64,000 nucleotides of DNA. It comes from G963556115 sp963675945. Its GTDB lineage: Bacteria; Planctomycetota; SZUA-567. The stretch covers positions 2,666,001-2,730,000 of the forward strand of contig OY780932.1 of the NCBI GenBank assembly GCA_963675945.1, given 5' to 3'. This document shows positions 34,817-44,594 of the stretch, piece after piece; position 1 is the stretch's first letter; each line of letters starts with the position of its first letter. The notes beneath the pieces were generated by a model. That model saw nothing but the letters and a program-made list of their open reading frames with translations. It was not told the DNA's origin and ran no database searches. A program made the translations under genes and the position numbers.

Positions 34817-35590
34817 ATGGAAGAGTTACGGGCAAAGAAAGCTTTTATCTGTGATATGGATGGTGTGTTGTACCATGGCAATAGGTTGTTGGACGGGGTT
34901 AAGGAGTTTGTGCAGTGGCTCGACGCCGAAAAGAAGAAGTATCTCTTTCTGACCAACTCCAGTGAGCGGTCACCGCAAGAACTCTCCAATAAATTGAAAC
35001 GGCTGGGAGTAAATGTCAAACCTGAGCATTTTTATACGAGTGCGCTCTCGACGGCGTATTTTCTAGCTAGTCAGAAGAAGAAAGGGAGTGTCTATGTTAT
35101 TGGTGAGGCAGGGTTGATCAATGCTCTCTATGAGGCTGGATTTACCATGAATAATATTGATCCGGATTATGTAGTGGTCGGGGAGAGCCTGGGGTATAAT
35201 TTTGATACCATCACGACGGCGGTGAATCTGGTGAATAAGGGCGCGAAATTGATAGGCTGCAACCCGGATCTGAACGGCCCGACAGAGAATGGTTTCGCCC
35301 CGGCAACGGGTTCGTTGATCGCACCGATCGAACTGGCAACCGGGAAGAAGGCTTACTTTCTTGGCAAACCTAATCCACTCATGATGCGCCATGCAATCAA
35401 TGCGCTCAATGTGCAGCGTGAAGATACGGTTATTATCGGTGACCGGATGGACACAGATATTATTGCCGGGGTGGAGAGTATGATTGAGACAGTGCTTGTT
35501 CTCTCTGGATGTACGACCCGGGAAGATCTCAAGGATTTTGCCTATGCCCCAACTTATATCCTATCCGGTGTTGGGGATGTACTCAAGTGA
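34817..35590 (+). CDS. HAD-IIA family hydrolase (NagD-like phosphatase)
   Basis: 257 residues. Catalytic motif I DMDGVLYHGN (about 14), motif II threonine/serine in FLTNSSERS (about 44), the NagD cap domain, and the motif III/IV region MRHAINAL...VIIGDRMDTDIIAG. NagD-type enzymes dephosphorylate small sugar or nucleotide phosphates. AAGGAGG stands 9 bp before the ATG. The last codon overlaps the ispH start (GTGA), so expression is coupled to isoprenoid synthesis, though no direct metabolic link is known. Confidence 0.9.
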   Translation: MEELRAKKAFICDMDGVLYHGNRLLDGVKEFVQWLDAEKKKYLFLTNSSERSPQELSNKLKRLGVNVKPEHFYTSALSTAYFLASQKKKGSVYVIGEAGLINALYEAGFTMNNIDPDYVVVGESLGYNFDTITTAVNLVNKGAKLIGCNPDLNGPTENGFAPATGSLIAPIELATGKKAYFLGKPNPLMMRHAINALNVQREDTVIIGDRMDTDIIAGVESMIETVLVLSGCTTREDLKDFAYAPTYILSGVGDVLK

Positions 35591-36420
35591 AGATACGTAT
35601 TGCCAGGACTGCCGGATTCTGCATGGGGGTGAGACGGGCGGTTGAGATCGTATATGAGACCGTGCGCGCGGCTACCAGGCAGGTTTATACTCTTGGTGAG
35701 TTGATTCATAACAAACAGGTAGTTGCTGAGCTTGAGGCACTAGGCGTATGCGTGGCGACTGAGCTTCCGGAATCAGGCGTGGTGGTGATCCGGGCACATG
35801 GGGTGAGCCGTGAGACTAAAGCGCAGTTGCAGTCCAGAGGGGTTGAAGTGGTTGATGCGACATGCCCGCATGTCTTGTCGAGCCAGAGGATTATTGAGAA
35901 ATATTCCGGGGCGGGGGGGATGGTTGTCATACTCGGTGATTCTGAGCATCCTGAGGTGATTGGCCTCTGTGGCTATGCGCGTTCGCAGGTGATAACAGTC
36001 GATTCACTCAGCGCTATTCAGGCAGTGAATCTGCCTGCAGAGTTTTTATTTATTGCGCAAACAACCTTCAGTAAAGAGGTCTTCAGTAAAATATCGAAGT
36101 ATCTTTCTGCCGTATACCCCAGGTGTGAGATTGTTGATTCTATCTGTACTGCGACTGCAATTCGTCAGGAGGAGACGTGGGCGTTGGCACGGGAGTCTGA
36201 TCTTCTGATTGTTGTCGGCGGGAAGCACTCGGCAAATACCCGGCGTCTGGCTGAGATCGGCGAAGCTGCTGGGTGCAGGGTGCGGCATATCGAAACTGCG
36301 GCGGAACTCAAGGGAGAGAGCTTTGCCGATAGATGTATCGGTATAACCGCTGGAGCCAGTACGCCGCAGAGCGCAATTGAAGAGATTCAGAATTTTATCA
36401 TATCCCAGGTTACGCCGTGA
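35587..36420 (+). CDS. ispH: 4-hydroxy-3-methylbut-2-enyl diphosphate reductase
   Basis: 277 residues. Last step of the MEP isoprenoid pathway, making IPP and DMAPP with a [4Fe-4S] cluster. The three cluster cysteines are in GFCMGVRRAV (about 12), DATCPHV (about 96) and SICTATAIRQ (about 190), with the catalytic HGVSR and the GITAGASTP signature near the end. The GTG start at 35587 overlaps the HAD stop codon by 4 bp; longer upstream readings run through the HAD gene and are rejected. It converges on comEC. Confidence 0.94.
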   Translation: MKIRIARTAGFCMGVRRAVEIVYETVRAATRQVYTLGELIHNKQVVAELEALGVCVATELPESGVVVIRAHGVSRETKAQLQSRGVEVVDATCPHVLSSQRIIEKYSGAGGMVVILGDSEHPEVIGLCGYARSQVITVDSLSAIQAVNLPAEFLFIAQTTFSKEVFSKISKYLSAVYPRCEIVDSICTATAIRQEETWALARESDLLIVVGGKHSANTRRLAEIGEAAGCRVRHIETAAELKGESFADRCIGITAGASTPQSAIEEIQNFIISQVTP

Positions 36421-36469
36421 TTTTTCGTATGCAGCGGCATTCTTACACGGACTTTGGGTAGCTTGGGCT

Positions 36470-38827
36470 CTAATTGCTTTCCGGTTCGTACTCGTATAGA
36501 TTAATATACTTCTTCCCGTTCCAGGCTTTCACTGAATCTGGGGTAATAATAATAATACCGTATTCCTGGCGTCCAGGGTGGTTGGCGATGGTCTTGTCGC
36601 GTAGCTGTAAACGGATTGGAGTTGGGGTGGGGCTGATGAGGGGGGAATTGCCGGTAATTCGGAGTATCTTATACTCTGAGTCATACCCCGGTTTTTTATG
36701 GGAGGTAAACTCGGTATGTTGTTTCTGACTTTGCCAGTTGGTGAGCAGGATATCCAGACTGTGGTTGCAAATGTTATACCATTTATTGCTGCCGGATTTA
36801 CTCCTGGTGATATTAATCTGCACCGCTGGAACCGGGGTGAGGTTGATGTCGGTAGCTCCGCGTTTGGTGTTTAGCCAAATGGTCTCTTGTATAGCGAGTT
36901 TCTGCTGGAGCTTTGATGGTACAGCGATGTCGGTGCGGCTAAGTATTAGGTAGTCGATGCGGTGTATATGTTCGGAGAATAAGTAGTCAATCAGTGCGGC
37001 TGGGTAGGCTTTGGCGGGGAGAAGGAGTATGTTGTAGGGGTGCAGGACGGTCTCGCCGGTGGCGCTAGGCTCAGAGCTCTGTCCGCGTATAATTACCGCT
37101 TCACCGTAACGGTTGCGCAGAAGCGCGATACTAGGTTGTTCTGGTTTTGACTCACTGCGCCCAGAATAGATAATGTAACTGAGGGTCAGTAGCAGCAGAA
37201 AGTATGAGCCATGGCGAAGGTGTACGGCCGGTTTTAAGCGGTTAGGAAGTAGAAGAAATATCAGGAGAAAGAGTAGGTAGTAGATAACTATTGGTAAGAT
37301 TCTTGGGGGGAAAAGATCGAGTGAGGTTAGCGGTAACGCTGTTAACGTATTATTGATTTGCAGTATGGACTCTGCGGGCAGAGAGCAGAGAGTTGCGTAT
37401 AAAGGCGTAATAGCTGCTGGTAGCAGTGGGCAAAACTGCAGGAGCAGTCCGCCGCTGATTGCTAGTGGCATTAGCGGAATGATTAGTAAATTGCTCAGGA
37501 GGGAGATTAGCGATACCTCGCTAAAGCAGAAGGCGCTGAGAGGGAAGACTCCGAGCCAAGCGCTGAGGGTGACTATTAAAAGTGAGGCGAGGCTATAGGG
37601 CAGGGCACGGAGTGCGTATTGCCAACCCTTGGTGTGAGGGCTATGAGCCGGGAGTAGCGCTTGCATGTAAGGAAGGTAGGCTTGACTGAGGATGGAGATA
37701 AATAGCACCGAGATGAAGCTTAGCTGAAAACCCAGATCAAAGAGTTGCAAGGGGTTGAGCAGGAGAATAAGCAGTGCCGCTGTTCCGAGAGAATTCAAGA
37801 AATTACTCTTTCTGAAGATTAGAATTCCTCCAAGGTAGATGAAGGCGATGATGCTGGCGCGGAGTACCGCACTCCTGCCTCCGGAGAGAAAGAGAAATAT
37901 TATGCAGACCAGTATGGTGATCAATGCTCGACATCGCGGACTGAGCCGGAGGCGCAGACAGATGAAGTTGGCTATGAGGATAATAAGACCGACGTGTAGT
38001 CCAGATATTGCCAGGATGTGACCGATACCGGTACTGCGAAATGAGTTTAGCAGTGAGTCGGTGAGGTTTTCCCGGAAACCGAATATGGTTGCGGCGAGAA
38101 AACCGGATGTGGAAGCGGTACTGTACTTGAGGGTGGTTTCAATGGCGTGGGCGCGAAATAGTTCGAGTCTTCGTCGTAGACTTAGGGTGTCTGGGTGAGT
38201 GATAGAGTAGTCGCCGAGAATTTTGAGTGTAGTGCTGAGCCCCTTGCTCTGTAAAAAATCGGCATAGGAGAAATCACCGGGAAAGCGCGAGCCTTTAGGC
38301 GGTATTTCAAGAATATGATTAGCGCTTACGGTATCTGCGTAGAGTAGTCGACAGTCGCCTTTACCCCGGAGAATCACTCTGGTGTCAGGGTCAGGGGTGG
38401 TACCGTTGAGGCGGATAATCTGCGCTTGGGTCTGCCAGAACCCCTGTTTGTTGCCGGCAAGAAATTCGTCGGGGGCGGCAAGAATTTTGAACTCAGCGGC
38501 GTAGATCTTTTGGGTAAGGAGCTTGGGTGGATGGTTGAGTCGATCGCTTACTTCCTGCTGTCTTAAGCCTCCAAGCATACTCAGTAATAGTCCGAGCAGG
38601 ATAAGAATTAGGCCAATTCGATTTTTGCGAGGTGTGACGGAAAGCGCGGTGTCGGAGGGGGGCGCAGAACTTGGTTGATTTGTTCTAAAGTAGTGGCTCC
38701 CGAGAATAACTATGCTTGTGCTGAGTAGAACGAATAGAATGAGTATGTAAAGTGGTAGATAGTGATTTATAAGTATGCCGCAACTGAAGCAGGCGGAGAA
38801 CCAGAGGAGAGGAGCGCGCTTGAGCAT
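36470..38827 (-). CDS. comEC: ComEC/Rec2 family DNA-uptake membrane protein
   Basis: 785 residues. Several N-terminal helices and an OB-like DUF4131 region (about 1-215) lead to the competence domain with HILAISGLHVGLI (about 272) and about seven membrane helices, then a C-terminal soluble part. In full ComEC this part is a metallo-beta-lactamase-like nuclease; here no HxHxDH motif can be seen, so the domain is degenerate or absent. ComEC forms the inner-membrane channel for transforming DNA. It begins 1 bp after the upstream oxidoreductase gene ends. Whether the strain is competent cannot be told from this window. Confidence 0.88.
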   Translation of the reverse strand: MLKRAPLLWFSACFSCGILINHYLPLYILILFVLLSTSIVILGSHYFRTNQPSSAPPSDTALSVTPRKNRIGLILILLGLLLSMLGGLRQQEVSDRLNHPPKLLTQKIYAAEFKILAAPDEFLAGNKQGFWQTQAQIIRLNGTTPDPDTRVILRGKGDCRLLYADTVSANHILEIPPKGSRFPGDFSYADFLQSKGLSTTLKILGDYSITHPDTLSLRRRLELFRAHAIETTLKYSTASTSGFLAATIFGFRENLTDSLLNSFRSTGIGHILAISGLHVGLIILIANFICLRLRLSPRCRALITILVCIIFLFLSGGRSAVLRASIIAFIYLGGILIFRKSNFLNSLGTAALLILLLNPLQLFDLGFQLSFISVLFISILSQAYLPYMQALLPAHSPHTKGWQYALRALPYSLASLLIVTLSAWLGVFPLSAFCFSEVSLISLLSNLLIIPLMPLAISGGLLLQFCPLLPAAITPLYATLCSLPAESILQINNTLTALPLTSLDLFPPRILPIVIYYLLFLLIFLLLPNRLKPAVHLRHGSYFLLLLTLSYIIYSGRSESKPEQPSIALLRNRYGEAVIIRGQSSEPSATGETVLHPYNILLLPAKAYPAALIDYLFSEHIHRIDYLILSRTDIAVPSKLQQKLAIQETIWLNTKRGATDINLTPVPAVQINITRSKSGSNKWYNICNHSLDILLTNWQSQKQHTEFTSHKKPGYDSEYKILRITGNSPLISPTPTPIRLQLRDKTIANHPGRQEYGIIIITPDSVKAWNGKKYINLYEYEPESN

Positions 38828-38828
38828 T

Positions 38829-40199
38829 TTAGTGTAGCCCGTAGCGGTTCACGACACTTATGCCGCTGAGCAGGGAGCCGGTGATTCCGAGAAAACCCTG
38901 GTCGGTGCCGATGAGGTAGACTCCGTCAATGCTGAGCTTGGCATCACGGATCTTGGTTGCGGAACCATATATCGCTCCGCCGCGGTGTTTGGCGTAACGG
39001 GTTATGGTTAGTGGGGTAAACATATCTGAGAAGGTGATGTGGTCGCGGATATCCGGAATAAACTCTTGAAGCAGGTCTATCAACTGGTTACTCGCGTCGT
39101 CCTTGGCTTGTCTGTATTCGCTCTTGCTCAGCTTGCTCCATTTATTGTAGCTTGACTTTACCGATATTCTGACTGCGCCTGGGTGCTGTGGCGTGGTGTA
39201 ATTGAAATTTGTGGGAAAACAGATTACTCCAGAGGTGAGATCAATCAGGTCTTCCGCTTGGCGGTAGCTAAAACGCTTATTCCTGGAAAAGAAGATTATT
39301 GATTGTTCTTGATTGAGATCTAAGGGTGTCGTATCGAGGTAGAGAATAAGTTCGCTGAAAGCAATCTTGCCAATATCGGTGCTTCGGTCTATCCCGCAGA
39401 GCGCGTAGGTCTCGACTAGACGGGCGCTTGAGTAGATCTGAGTGGTTGATAAATTCTCGCCATCCTCAAGTTTTAGCTCCAGTTCAGCTGGTGCAAGTTG
39501 GGTGATTCTTTGGGCGGTGGTGTTGAACCGGATTTCTCCACCGTTTGCTATATACTTATCAAGCAGGAGATTGATAAAATGCTCCATGCCTTTTTCGGGT
39601 CTGCTGAAACCGCTCTCGAAGATAGAGTCCCACATTATGGCGAAATCGGCCCATCCCATATCATGCTCTTTGGCATTACCGTAGAACATAATGGGGCAGA
39701 CAAGCATGTCTATAAGCTGGGGATCTTTAAGATGCTTTTTAACTATAGCCAGCGCATTCTCAGAGTTATCGGACATGGCGGTAGCATCAAAATTATTAAT
39801 TTCGGTGCGTAAACGGTCAAAGCCTGCCAGTGAATCTGGGAATTTATTCGCTATCTCCTGGCGCAGCCTGGTAATGTCATTGGTGAAGGTCAATTCTTGG
39901 TCGGGGAAGATGATCTCTGAATACCTTTGTTCAGCTAGGTGCAACTCACTGTGTTTGATCCGGAGCTGACGGAGTAGTTTTGTGAGTGGGGCATCTCTGG
40001 TGCCGGCGGGGCAGTAGTTGGTCATCGCATGTAGTCCAACATCTATGGAGTATCCTGAGCGGCTGTAGTAGGAGTTGAGGCCTCCGGCTCGGGAGTGAGC
40101 CTCGATAATCAGTACCTTCTTACCGAAATGACTCAAGCGTATTCCCGCTGCCAGACCCGATAGACCTGCGCCAATAATTATGGAATCATATCTTATCAT
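38829..40199 (-). CDS. FAD-dependent oxidoreductase (CrtI/phytoene desaturase-like)
   Basis: 456 residues. The N-terminal dinucleotide fold SIIIGAGLSGLAAGIRLSHFGKKVLIIEAHSRAGGLNSYY and a C-terminal FAD region GVYLIGTDQGFLGITGSLLSGI place it in the carotenoid desaturase/RetSat/amine oxidase group. No carotenoid genes are near, so the substrate is unknown. The gene abuts comEC with essentially no gap and follows dnaA on the same strand after a 136-bp space. Confidence 0.85.
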   Translation of the reverse strand: MIRYDSIIIGAGLSGLAAGIRLSHFGKKVLIIEAHSRAGGLNSYYSRSGYSIDVGLHAMTNYCPAGTRDAPLTKLLRQLRIKHSELHLAEQRYSEIIFPDQELTFTNDITRLRQEIANKFPDSLAGFDRLRTEINNFDATAMSDNSENALAIVKKHLKDPQLIDMLVCPIMFYGNAKEHDMGWADFAIMWDSIFESGFSRPEKGMEHFINLLLDKYIANGGEIRFNTTAQRITQLAPAELELKLEDGENLSTTQIYSSARLVETYALCGIDRSTDIGKIAFSELILYLDTTPLDLNQEQSIIFFSRNKRFSYRQAEDLIDLTSGVICFPTNFNYTTPQHPGAVRISVKSSYNKWSKLSKSEYRQAKDDASNQLIDLLQEFIPDIRDHITFSDMFTPLTITRYAKHRGGAIYGSATKIRDAKLSIDGVYLIGTDQGFLGITGSLLSGISVVNRYGLH

Positions 40200-40335
40200 T
40201 ATATTAATTTGCCTGTATAATTGCGTGTTTGTGATTATTGGTGAATATATTTGTCAAAATTTTATGGGTAATGCTAGAACCTATTATATTGAAACAACAT
40301 GTAGAATAAATGCTGTAGCTGCAAAAAAATATGTT

Positions 40336-41742
40336 CTAGAAGATCTCTTTCTGTTGACGTAGCAGTTCGTCGACGGTGAGGCTGCTGCCTAGGGATCTGA
40401 GTAAATTTTCAAGTTTATTCAGATTGAGACGAGTTGGTTCCAACGGGGTTGTCTTGAGGATATTCATAATGGTCGGGTGTTTACGGCCCCCAAATTCAAG
40501 CCCGATATCGATAAGACTGGAATCGGTTAGATGGCGGCAGAGATGTATGGCGACCCGTCGCGCACGGGTGATATCACCGTTGCGTTTTTTGCCTTTGATC
40601 TCAATAATAGGAATATTGAATTCTACCGATACCGCTGAGATGATCTCTGAAACATTGAAGAGCGTGCGCTTCTGTGCAATATTGAGCGAATGTAAGATAT
40701 TAGGATTATTGGCAGAGGTTCCGGTAAATTTGTTTACCGCCCGGATAGTCTTTACAATACCTTCAATTTCACGAATGTCACCATTGAGTCGGGAGGCGAT
40801 ATCACGCGCCTGCTCGGGGTTGAGTCCGGGTTCAAGCTTGCTGAGAAGTTTTTGCCGCGAATCAGGGGTCAGCGGATCCAGTCTTACCTGTAAGCCTGAG
40901 GAGATACGGCTGGCAAGCATGGAGTTGATCCCGGGGACGTCGTGGATAGCCGAACTTGAGGCAAAGATTACCTGCTTGCCCGCGGTACAGAGGGTATCGA
41001 GTGTATCCACAAGTTCGTTTTGTGAAGCAACTTTTTTGCCGGTTCCCATATACTGAAAATCATCTATTACCAGTAGATCCGATTCGTTGAAGCGTCGACG
41101 AAATTCCGCAATAGTGTTGTTGATCATGGAGGTAGAGAATTGCTGTACAAACATCTGCGCGCTTAGGCAGATAATCTTTTTCTCAGGATAGGTCTGAGAA
41201 AAAGAGTTGCAGAGGCCGTGCAGCAAATGCGTCTTGCCGAGACCGTGAGCGGAAAATATGGTTAGGGGAGTATATTCTCCGGGATTTTTGAGTATTTGCT
41301 TCAAAGCCGAGAGAGCAAAGCTGTTCTGCGGAATCTCAACAAAACTGGCAAGGGAGTGCTGGCTCTGGCTGAATAAAGGTAGCCTTTCAGTCTTTGGTTT
41401 CGTGGTCGGAGTAAGGGGATAGTTATCCTCTGTACCAGCATTTTGCTCGATAAGCTGTTGTAGACTCTGCCGATGCTCCCGGAATTTTTCAACTGAGATC
41501 TTGATGATTATATTCGGATCAATATTGAGGGTGGAGCGAATAGCCTCGGATATAGTAGTAAGATAGTTCTTTTCTATCCATTGTTTTACAAATTTATTGG
41601 CAGCACCGAGAATAAACTCATTGGCTGAGATCTTCTCGACTGCAAGGTTGCTGATCCAGGTATTATAACTGGCTTCGGGGAGTGCAGCTCGGAGCGCCTC
41701 CTGAATTTCTTCCCATTGTGCCAGAATAGTTGTCTCGGTCAT
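40336..41742 (-). CDS. dnaA: Chromosomal replication initiator protein DnaA
   Basis: 468 residues with DnaA domain order: domain I (about 1-75, ILAQWEEIQEALRAALPEASYNTWI), linker, AAA+ domain (about 125-340) with HGLGKTHLLHGL, LLVIDDFQYM and SSSAIHDVPGI, and the C-terminal DnaA-box-binding domain (about 370-440, ending FGGRKHPTIMN). Differences from the family are notable: the signature is FGGRDHTTV in most DnaA proteins, and the Walker A starts SAHGLGKT rather than GGVGLGKT. It could be a divergent lineage DnaA or a second copy. The ATG at 41742 with AGGGATT is preferred over the ATG 15 bp upstream. Confidence 0.88.
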   Translation of the reverse strand: MTETTILAQWEEIQEALRAALPEASYNTWISNLAVEKISANEFILGAANKFVKQWIEKNYLTTISEAIRSTLNIDPNIIIKISVEKFREHRQSLQQLIEQNAGTEDNYPLTPTTKPKTERLPLFSQSQHSLASFVEIPQNSFALSALKQILKNPGEYTPLTIFSAHGLGKTHLLHGLCNSFSQTYPEKKIICLSAQMFVQQFSTSMINNTIAEFRRRFNESDLLVIDDFQYMGTGKKVASQNELVDTLDTLCTAGKQVIFASSSAIHDVPGINSMLASRISSGLQVRLDPLTPDSRQKLLSKLEPGLNPEQARDIASRLNGDIREIEGIVKTIRAVNKFTGTSANNPNILHSLNIAQKRTLFNVSEIISAVSVEFNIPIIEIKGKKRNGDITRARRVAIHLCRHLTDSSLIDIGLEFGGRKHPTIMNILKTTPLEPTRLNLNKLENLLRSLGSSLTVDELLRQQKEIF

Positions 41743-42464
41743 AATCCCTGTTCTCATTGCTGTTGCTTAGGTTGTTATACGATAAAAATTGCTTTTTTGT
41801 AGCATTTGGCAATATATACAAATAAGTAATAAGTTTGCTTATCTGCAAAATAATGGGTTATTAAAGCTATTAATGGTTTAAAAGGCAATGCGACCGTATT
41901 TCATTTGCGGTACTCTCCCCCCAATTCCCCGTTATTTTAACCGGCAAACAGATGGTAATAGTGATGTGACTGGTTGCTGGTTATAATTTAATTCTACGAA
42001 ATGTATGGGAAGGATGCAACTGATTGTTTTGTGGAAAAGATGTTGATAACTTTGGGGCGGGATAGAGAGATTATGGCAAACCATTGAAAAGCCGATAGCT
42101 GTAAGAAATGGAGGGTGAATTAAAAAGGTTTCGGGAGTGTGATTTTTTCGGTTAAAGTTGTGTAATATCAACGGTTTGAGTTGAGTTATATTTTTAATAC
42201 ATACAATGTGAAGGGGGATTTGTCAGGGTTACCCCCGACTGGGTAAGAAGTTAGATATTTGGTCAGAGTTGATTGAAACAAAAAGTGGAAGAATTGTTTA
42301 TAAAATTAGTAATGGTTGTTGAAAAAAAATGACGATTAGTTATAATGTGTAATGTTATGTAATTTACTTTATATTCTGGTTGTTAATAGACTTATTGGGG
42401 AATTGGTTTTGAAGCAATCTTATATAATTAATCTCAGATAATCTCAGAATGATAAGGATATTAT
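41743..42464. other. AT-rich dnaA-flanking region, possible oriC
   Basis: A gene-free stretch of about 720 bp between divergent dnaA and the tolC-like gene. Two DnaA-box-like sequences lie in tandem: TGTGGAAAA (42030-42038) and TGTTGATAA (42041-42049), each one base away from the consensus TGTGGATAA, on the same strand and 11 bp apart. A/T-rich blocks that could unwind lie around 42180-42460. No perfect box was found, so this is a candidate only. Confidence 0.4.
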
Positions 42465-44357
42465 ATGTTCAGTTTGAAGTATAAAAGTCTTATATTGTTT
42501 GCCTGCTTGTCTTTGGCTGTTGGGGGGCGATCTATTGCAGATGATGAAATCGGGGCGACAGATGTAACCGTTGACGACGGTGGGGTTGTAATAAACCTTG
42601 AAGATGAGCAGTCTATTAAGAAATTACCGACTGTCTACTATGAGGATAGCAGTACTGAGATCGTGGATAATACCATTTATTATGATGCTGATCGCGGAGT
42701 GGATGTGCTGGTTGACGGTACCGTCTACACCTATAATCAGGGCGTACAGCAGGACGGGACTCTGAATCTATCCATTGAGCAGGCTCAGATGATGGCGATC
42801 AACTATTCGCCAACCTTCAAGAAGGCTCTGACCCAGCAGATGGGAGCCAAGGGTAAGCGGATCGCGGCGATCGGCCAGGCTCTGCCTTCTCTCGGGCTGG
42901 ATGCGAGTAGTACCTGGAGTCAGAGTAGAGCCTTTGAGTATGATAGTTATAATAATCGGCCGGCGCGCAATACCCTATCGGAGCGGAATACTTCGTTATA
43001 TGGCCTTACCGTTAGCCAGCCGCTCTTTCAGGGTGGGGCGATATTCTCGGCAATCCGTGAGTCAAAGATATATGAAGATTGGGTAAGTGAGGATATCAAG
43101 ACTGTGCGCCAAGCAGTTATTCGTACTATTCGCACCCAGTATTATTATACCCTGTATCATGGAAAACTTGTTGAAATTACCAAAGAACAGGCTGATATCG
43201 CCAAGGAGTACTGGGAAAAGACCCAAAGGCGTTATGAGGCGGATGATGTCGCTGAGATTGATGTGCTCAAGTATGAAGTTCAATATAAGATTGCTGAGGC
43301 CAATTATATCAAGGCAAAGAGTAATTATGACGTATACCGGGTGAATGTGCTCAGGCTTATCGGTTATCCGTTGGATACTGAGCTAAACCTGGTTACACCC
43401 CTAGATTTTCGGGAGATTGACCCGGGAACCTCTGATGAGCTTACGGTACAGGCGCTCGCAGCCAGACCAGAACTCAAGTCAGACTTGCTGCAGGAGCAAA
43501 TGCAGAAAGAGCAGATTGTTCAAGCGCGTTCAGGTTTATTCCCCTCGGTGTCGGCAGTTGCTAAATGGGGGCAGACCAATAGATGGTCAAGTTCTTCTAG
43601 CAATGGAATTGATAAGCGTGGTACAGACTGGTCGTGGAGTGCTGGTTTTCAGTTGAGTTGGAATGCGCTGGCCGGCGGTGGGCAGCTTATTCGCGGACAG
43701 ATTATTCAGGCTAAGGCTATCCTTGACAGTTATGAGTTCGCTACTGAAGATACTGAAGATATGATCAAGGAAGAGGTCAAGAGTTCGGTTCTCAAGCTCT
43801 TCTCTTCTATCGATTGGGTAAAGTCACAGCAAGAGAATGTGGCGCAGGCGGAGAGAGTGCTGGAGCAGGAGACTATAAGGTGGGAAGAGGGGGCTGGGGA
43901 TTACCTGGATATCCTCAACGCCCGTGAGACTCTGGCCAGTTCTCAGCAATTGTATTGGGAAGGTGTTTCTACTTATAATGTATCTGTGGTCGATCTTGAG
44001 TATTCTATAGGTAAGTATCAGAATGAAACCGGTACTGTGGTTCAGGGCTATCGGGTGGTCAAGAAGAGGCCGAATAAGATCAGAAGCAAGGCTAAGAAGA
44101 AAGATATGTTCTCGCATAAAACGGCTGAGGAATCACTTGATGCTTTGGCTGTGCCGGGAGAACTTGAACCACGTCAAAGTGCTGCTGGCAGCAATAAAGC
44201 TGGGGTACAATCTAAGTACAATACTGGATTCAATATGAATGTGGCGCCAGCCAGAATCGACTCGGCGCTGAAGAAGAGTGGCGCCGGTTCGGAGGTTAGT
44301 CCGAGTGCGAAACAGGCTGAACCGAAGAGTATTGTTGGTCCAAAGCTTTTCTTTTAA
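42465..44357 (+). CDS. TolC family outer membrane efflux protein
   Basis: 630 residues, longer than TolC (about 470). The signal peptide (about 1-25) ends near RSIA-DD. An acidic, low-complexity segment (about 26-95) precedes the first OEP domain (LNLSIEQAQMMAINYSPTFKKAL), with the second starting near residue 325 (TVQALAARPELKSDLLQEQM). After the last helix (about 515) comes a basic, Ser/Lys/Ala-rich tail of about 115 residues without clear fold. It forms a trimeric outer-membrane channel with a periplasmic helical barrel; likely partners are RND or ABC adaptors elsewhere, possibly the pump at 3095-7581. An intrinsic terminator follows. Confidence 0.88.
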   Translation: MFSLKYKSLILFACLSLAVGGRSIADDEIGATDVTVDDGGVVINLEDEQSIKKLPTVYYEDSSTEIVDNTIYYDADRGVDVLVDGTVYTYNQGVQQDGTLNLSIEQAQMMAINYSPTFKKALTQQMGAKGKRIAAIGQALPSLGLDASSTWSQSRAFEYDSYNNRPARNTLSERNTSLYGLTVSQPLFQGGAIFSAIRESKIYEDWVSEDIKTVRQAVIRTIRTQYYYTLYHGKLVEITKEQADIAKEYWEKTQRRYEADDVAEIDVLKYEVQYKIAEANYIKAKSNYDVYRVNVLRLIGYPLDTELNLVTPLDFREIDPGTSDELTVQALAARPELKSDLLQEQMQKEQIVQARSGLFPSVSAVAKWGQTNRWSSSSSNGIDKRGTDWSWSAGFQLSWNALAGGGQLIRGQIIQAKAILDSYEFATEDTEDMIKEEVKSSVLKLFSSIDWVKSQQENVAQAERVLEQETIRWEEGAGDYLDILNARETLASSQQLYWEGVSTYNVSVVDLEYSIGKYQNETGTVVQGYRVVKKRPNKIRSKAKKKDMFSHKTAEESLDALAVPGELEPRQSAAGSNKAGVQSKYNTGFNMNVAPARIDSALKKSGAGSEVSPSAKQAEPKSIVGPKLFF

Positions 44358-44388
44358 ATTTAGGCTAAGTGATTGCGGATAATTCTAC

Positions 44389-44419
44389 AGGCTGGGTTCA
44401 CTAACCCAGCCTGATTTTT
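44389..44419 (+). terminator. Intrinsic terminator after the tolC-like gene
   Basis: AGGCTGGGTT pairs perfectly with AACCCAGCCT across CACT and is followed by GATTTTTA. Confidence 0.9.
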
Positions 44420-44594
44420 ATGGTTGAATATAATATCTCAACTCTGACCGGATAAAGGTCGTTTTTGACTGGAGACGAAGGAAGTGTATGACCGATAAAG
44501 TAGTGTTGAATGTTTTTTGGCTTGATTGGTTGCCTGCGGAAAGATTACCGGTATGTATGGGAATAAGTGCATGGCATGTTAGGTGGAGAAGATT

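Noticed and set aside
36470..38827. Intact ComEC metallo-beta-lactamase nuclease domain
   Set aside because: The C-terminal part has no HxHxDH metal-binding motif, so nuclease activity is not claimed.
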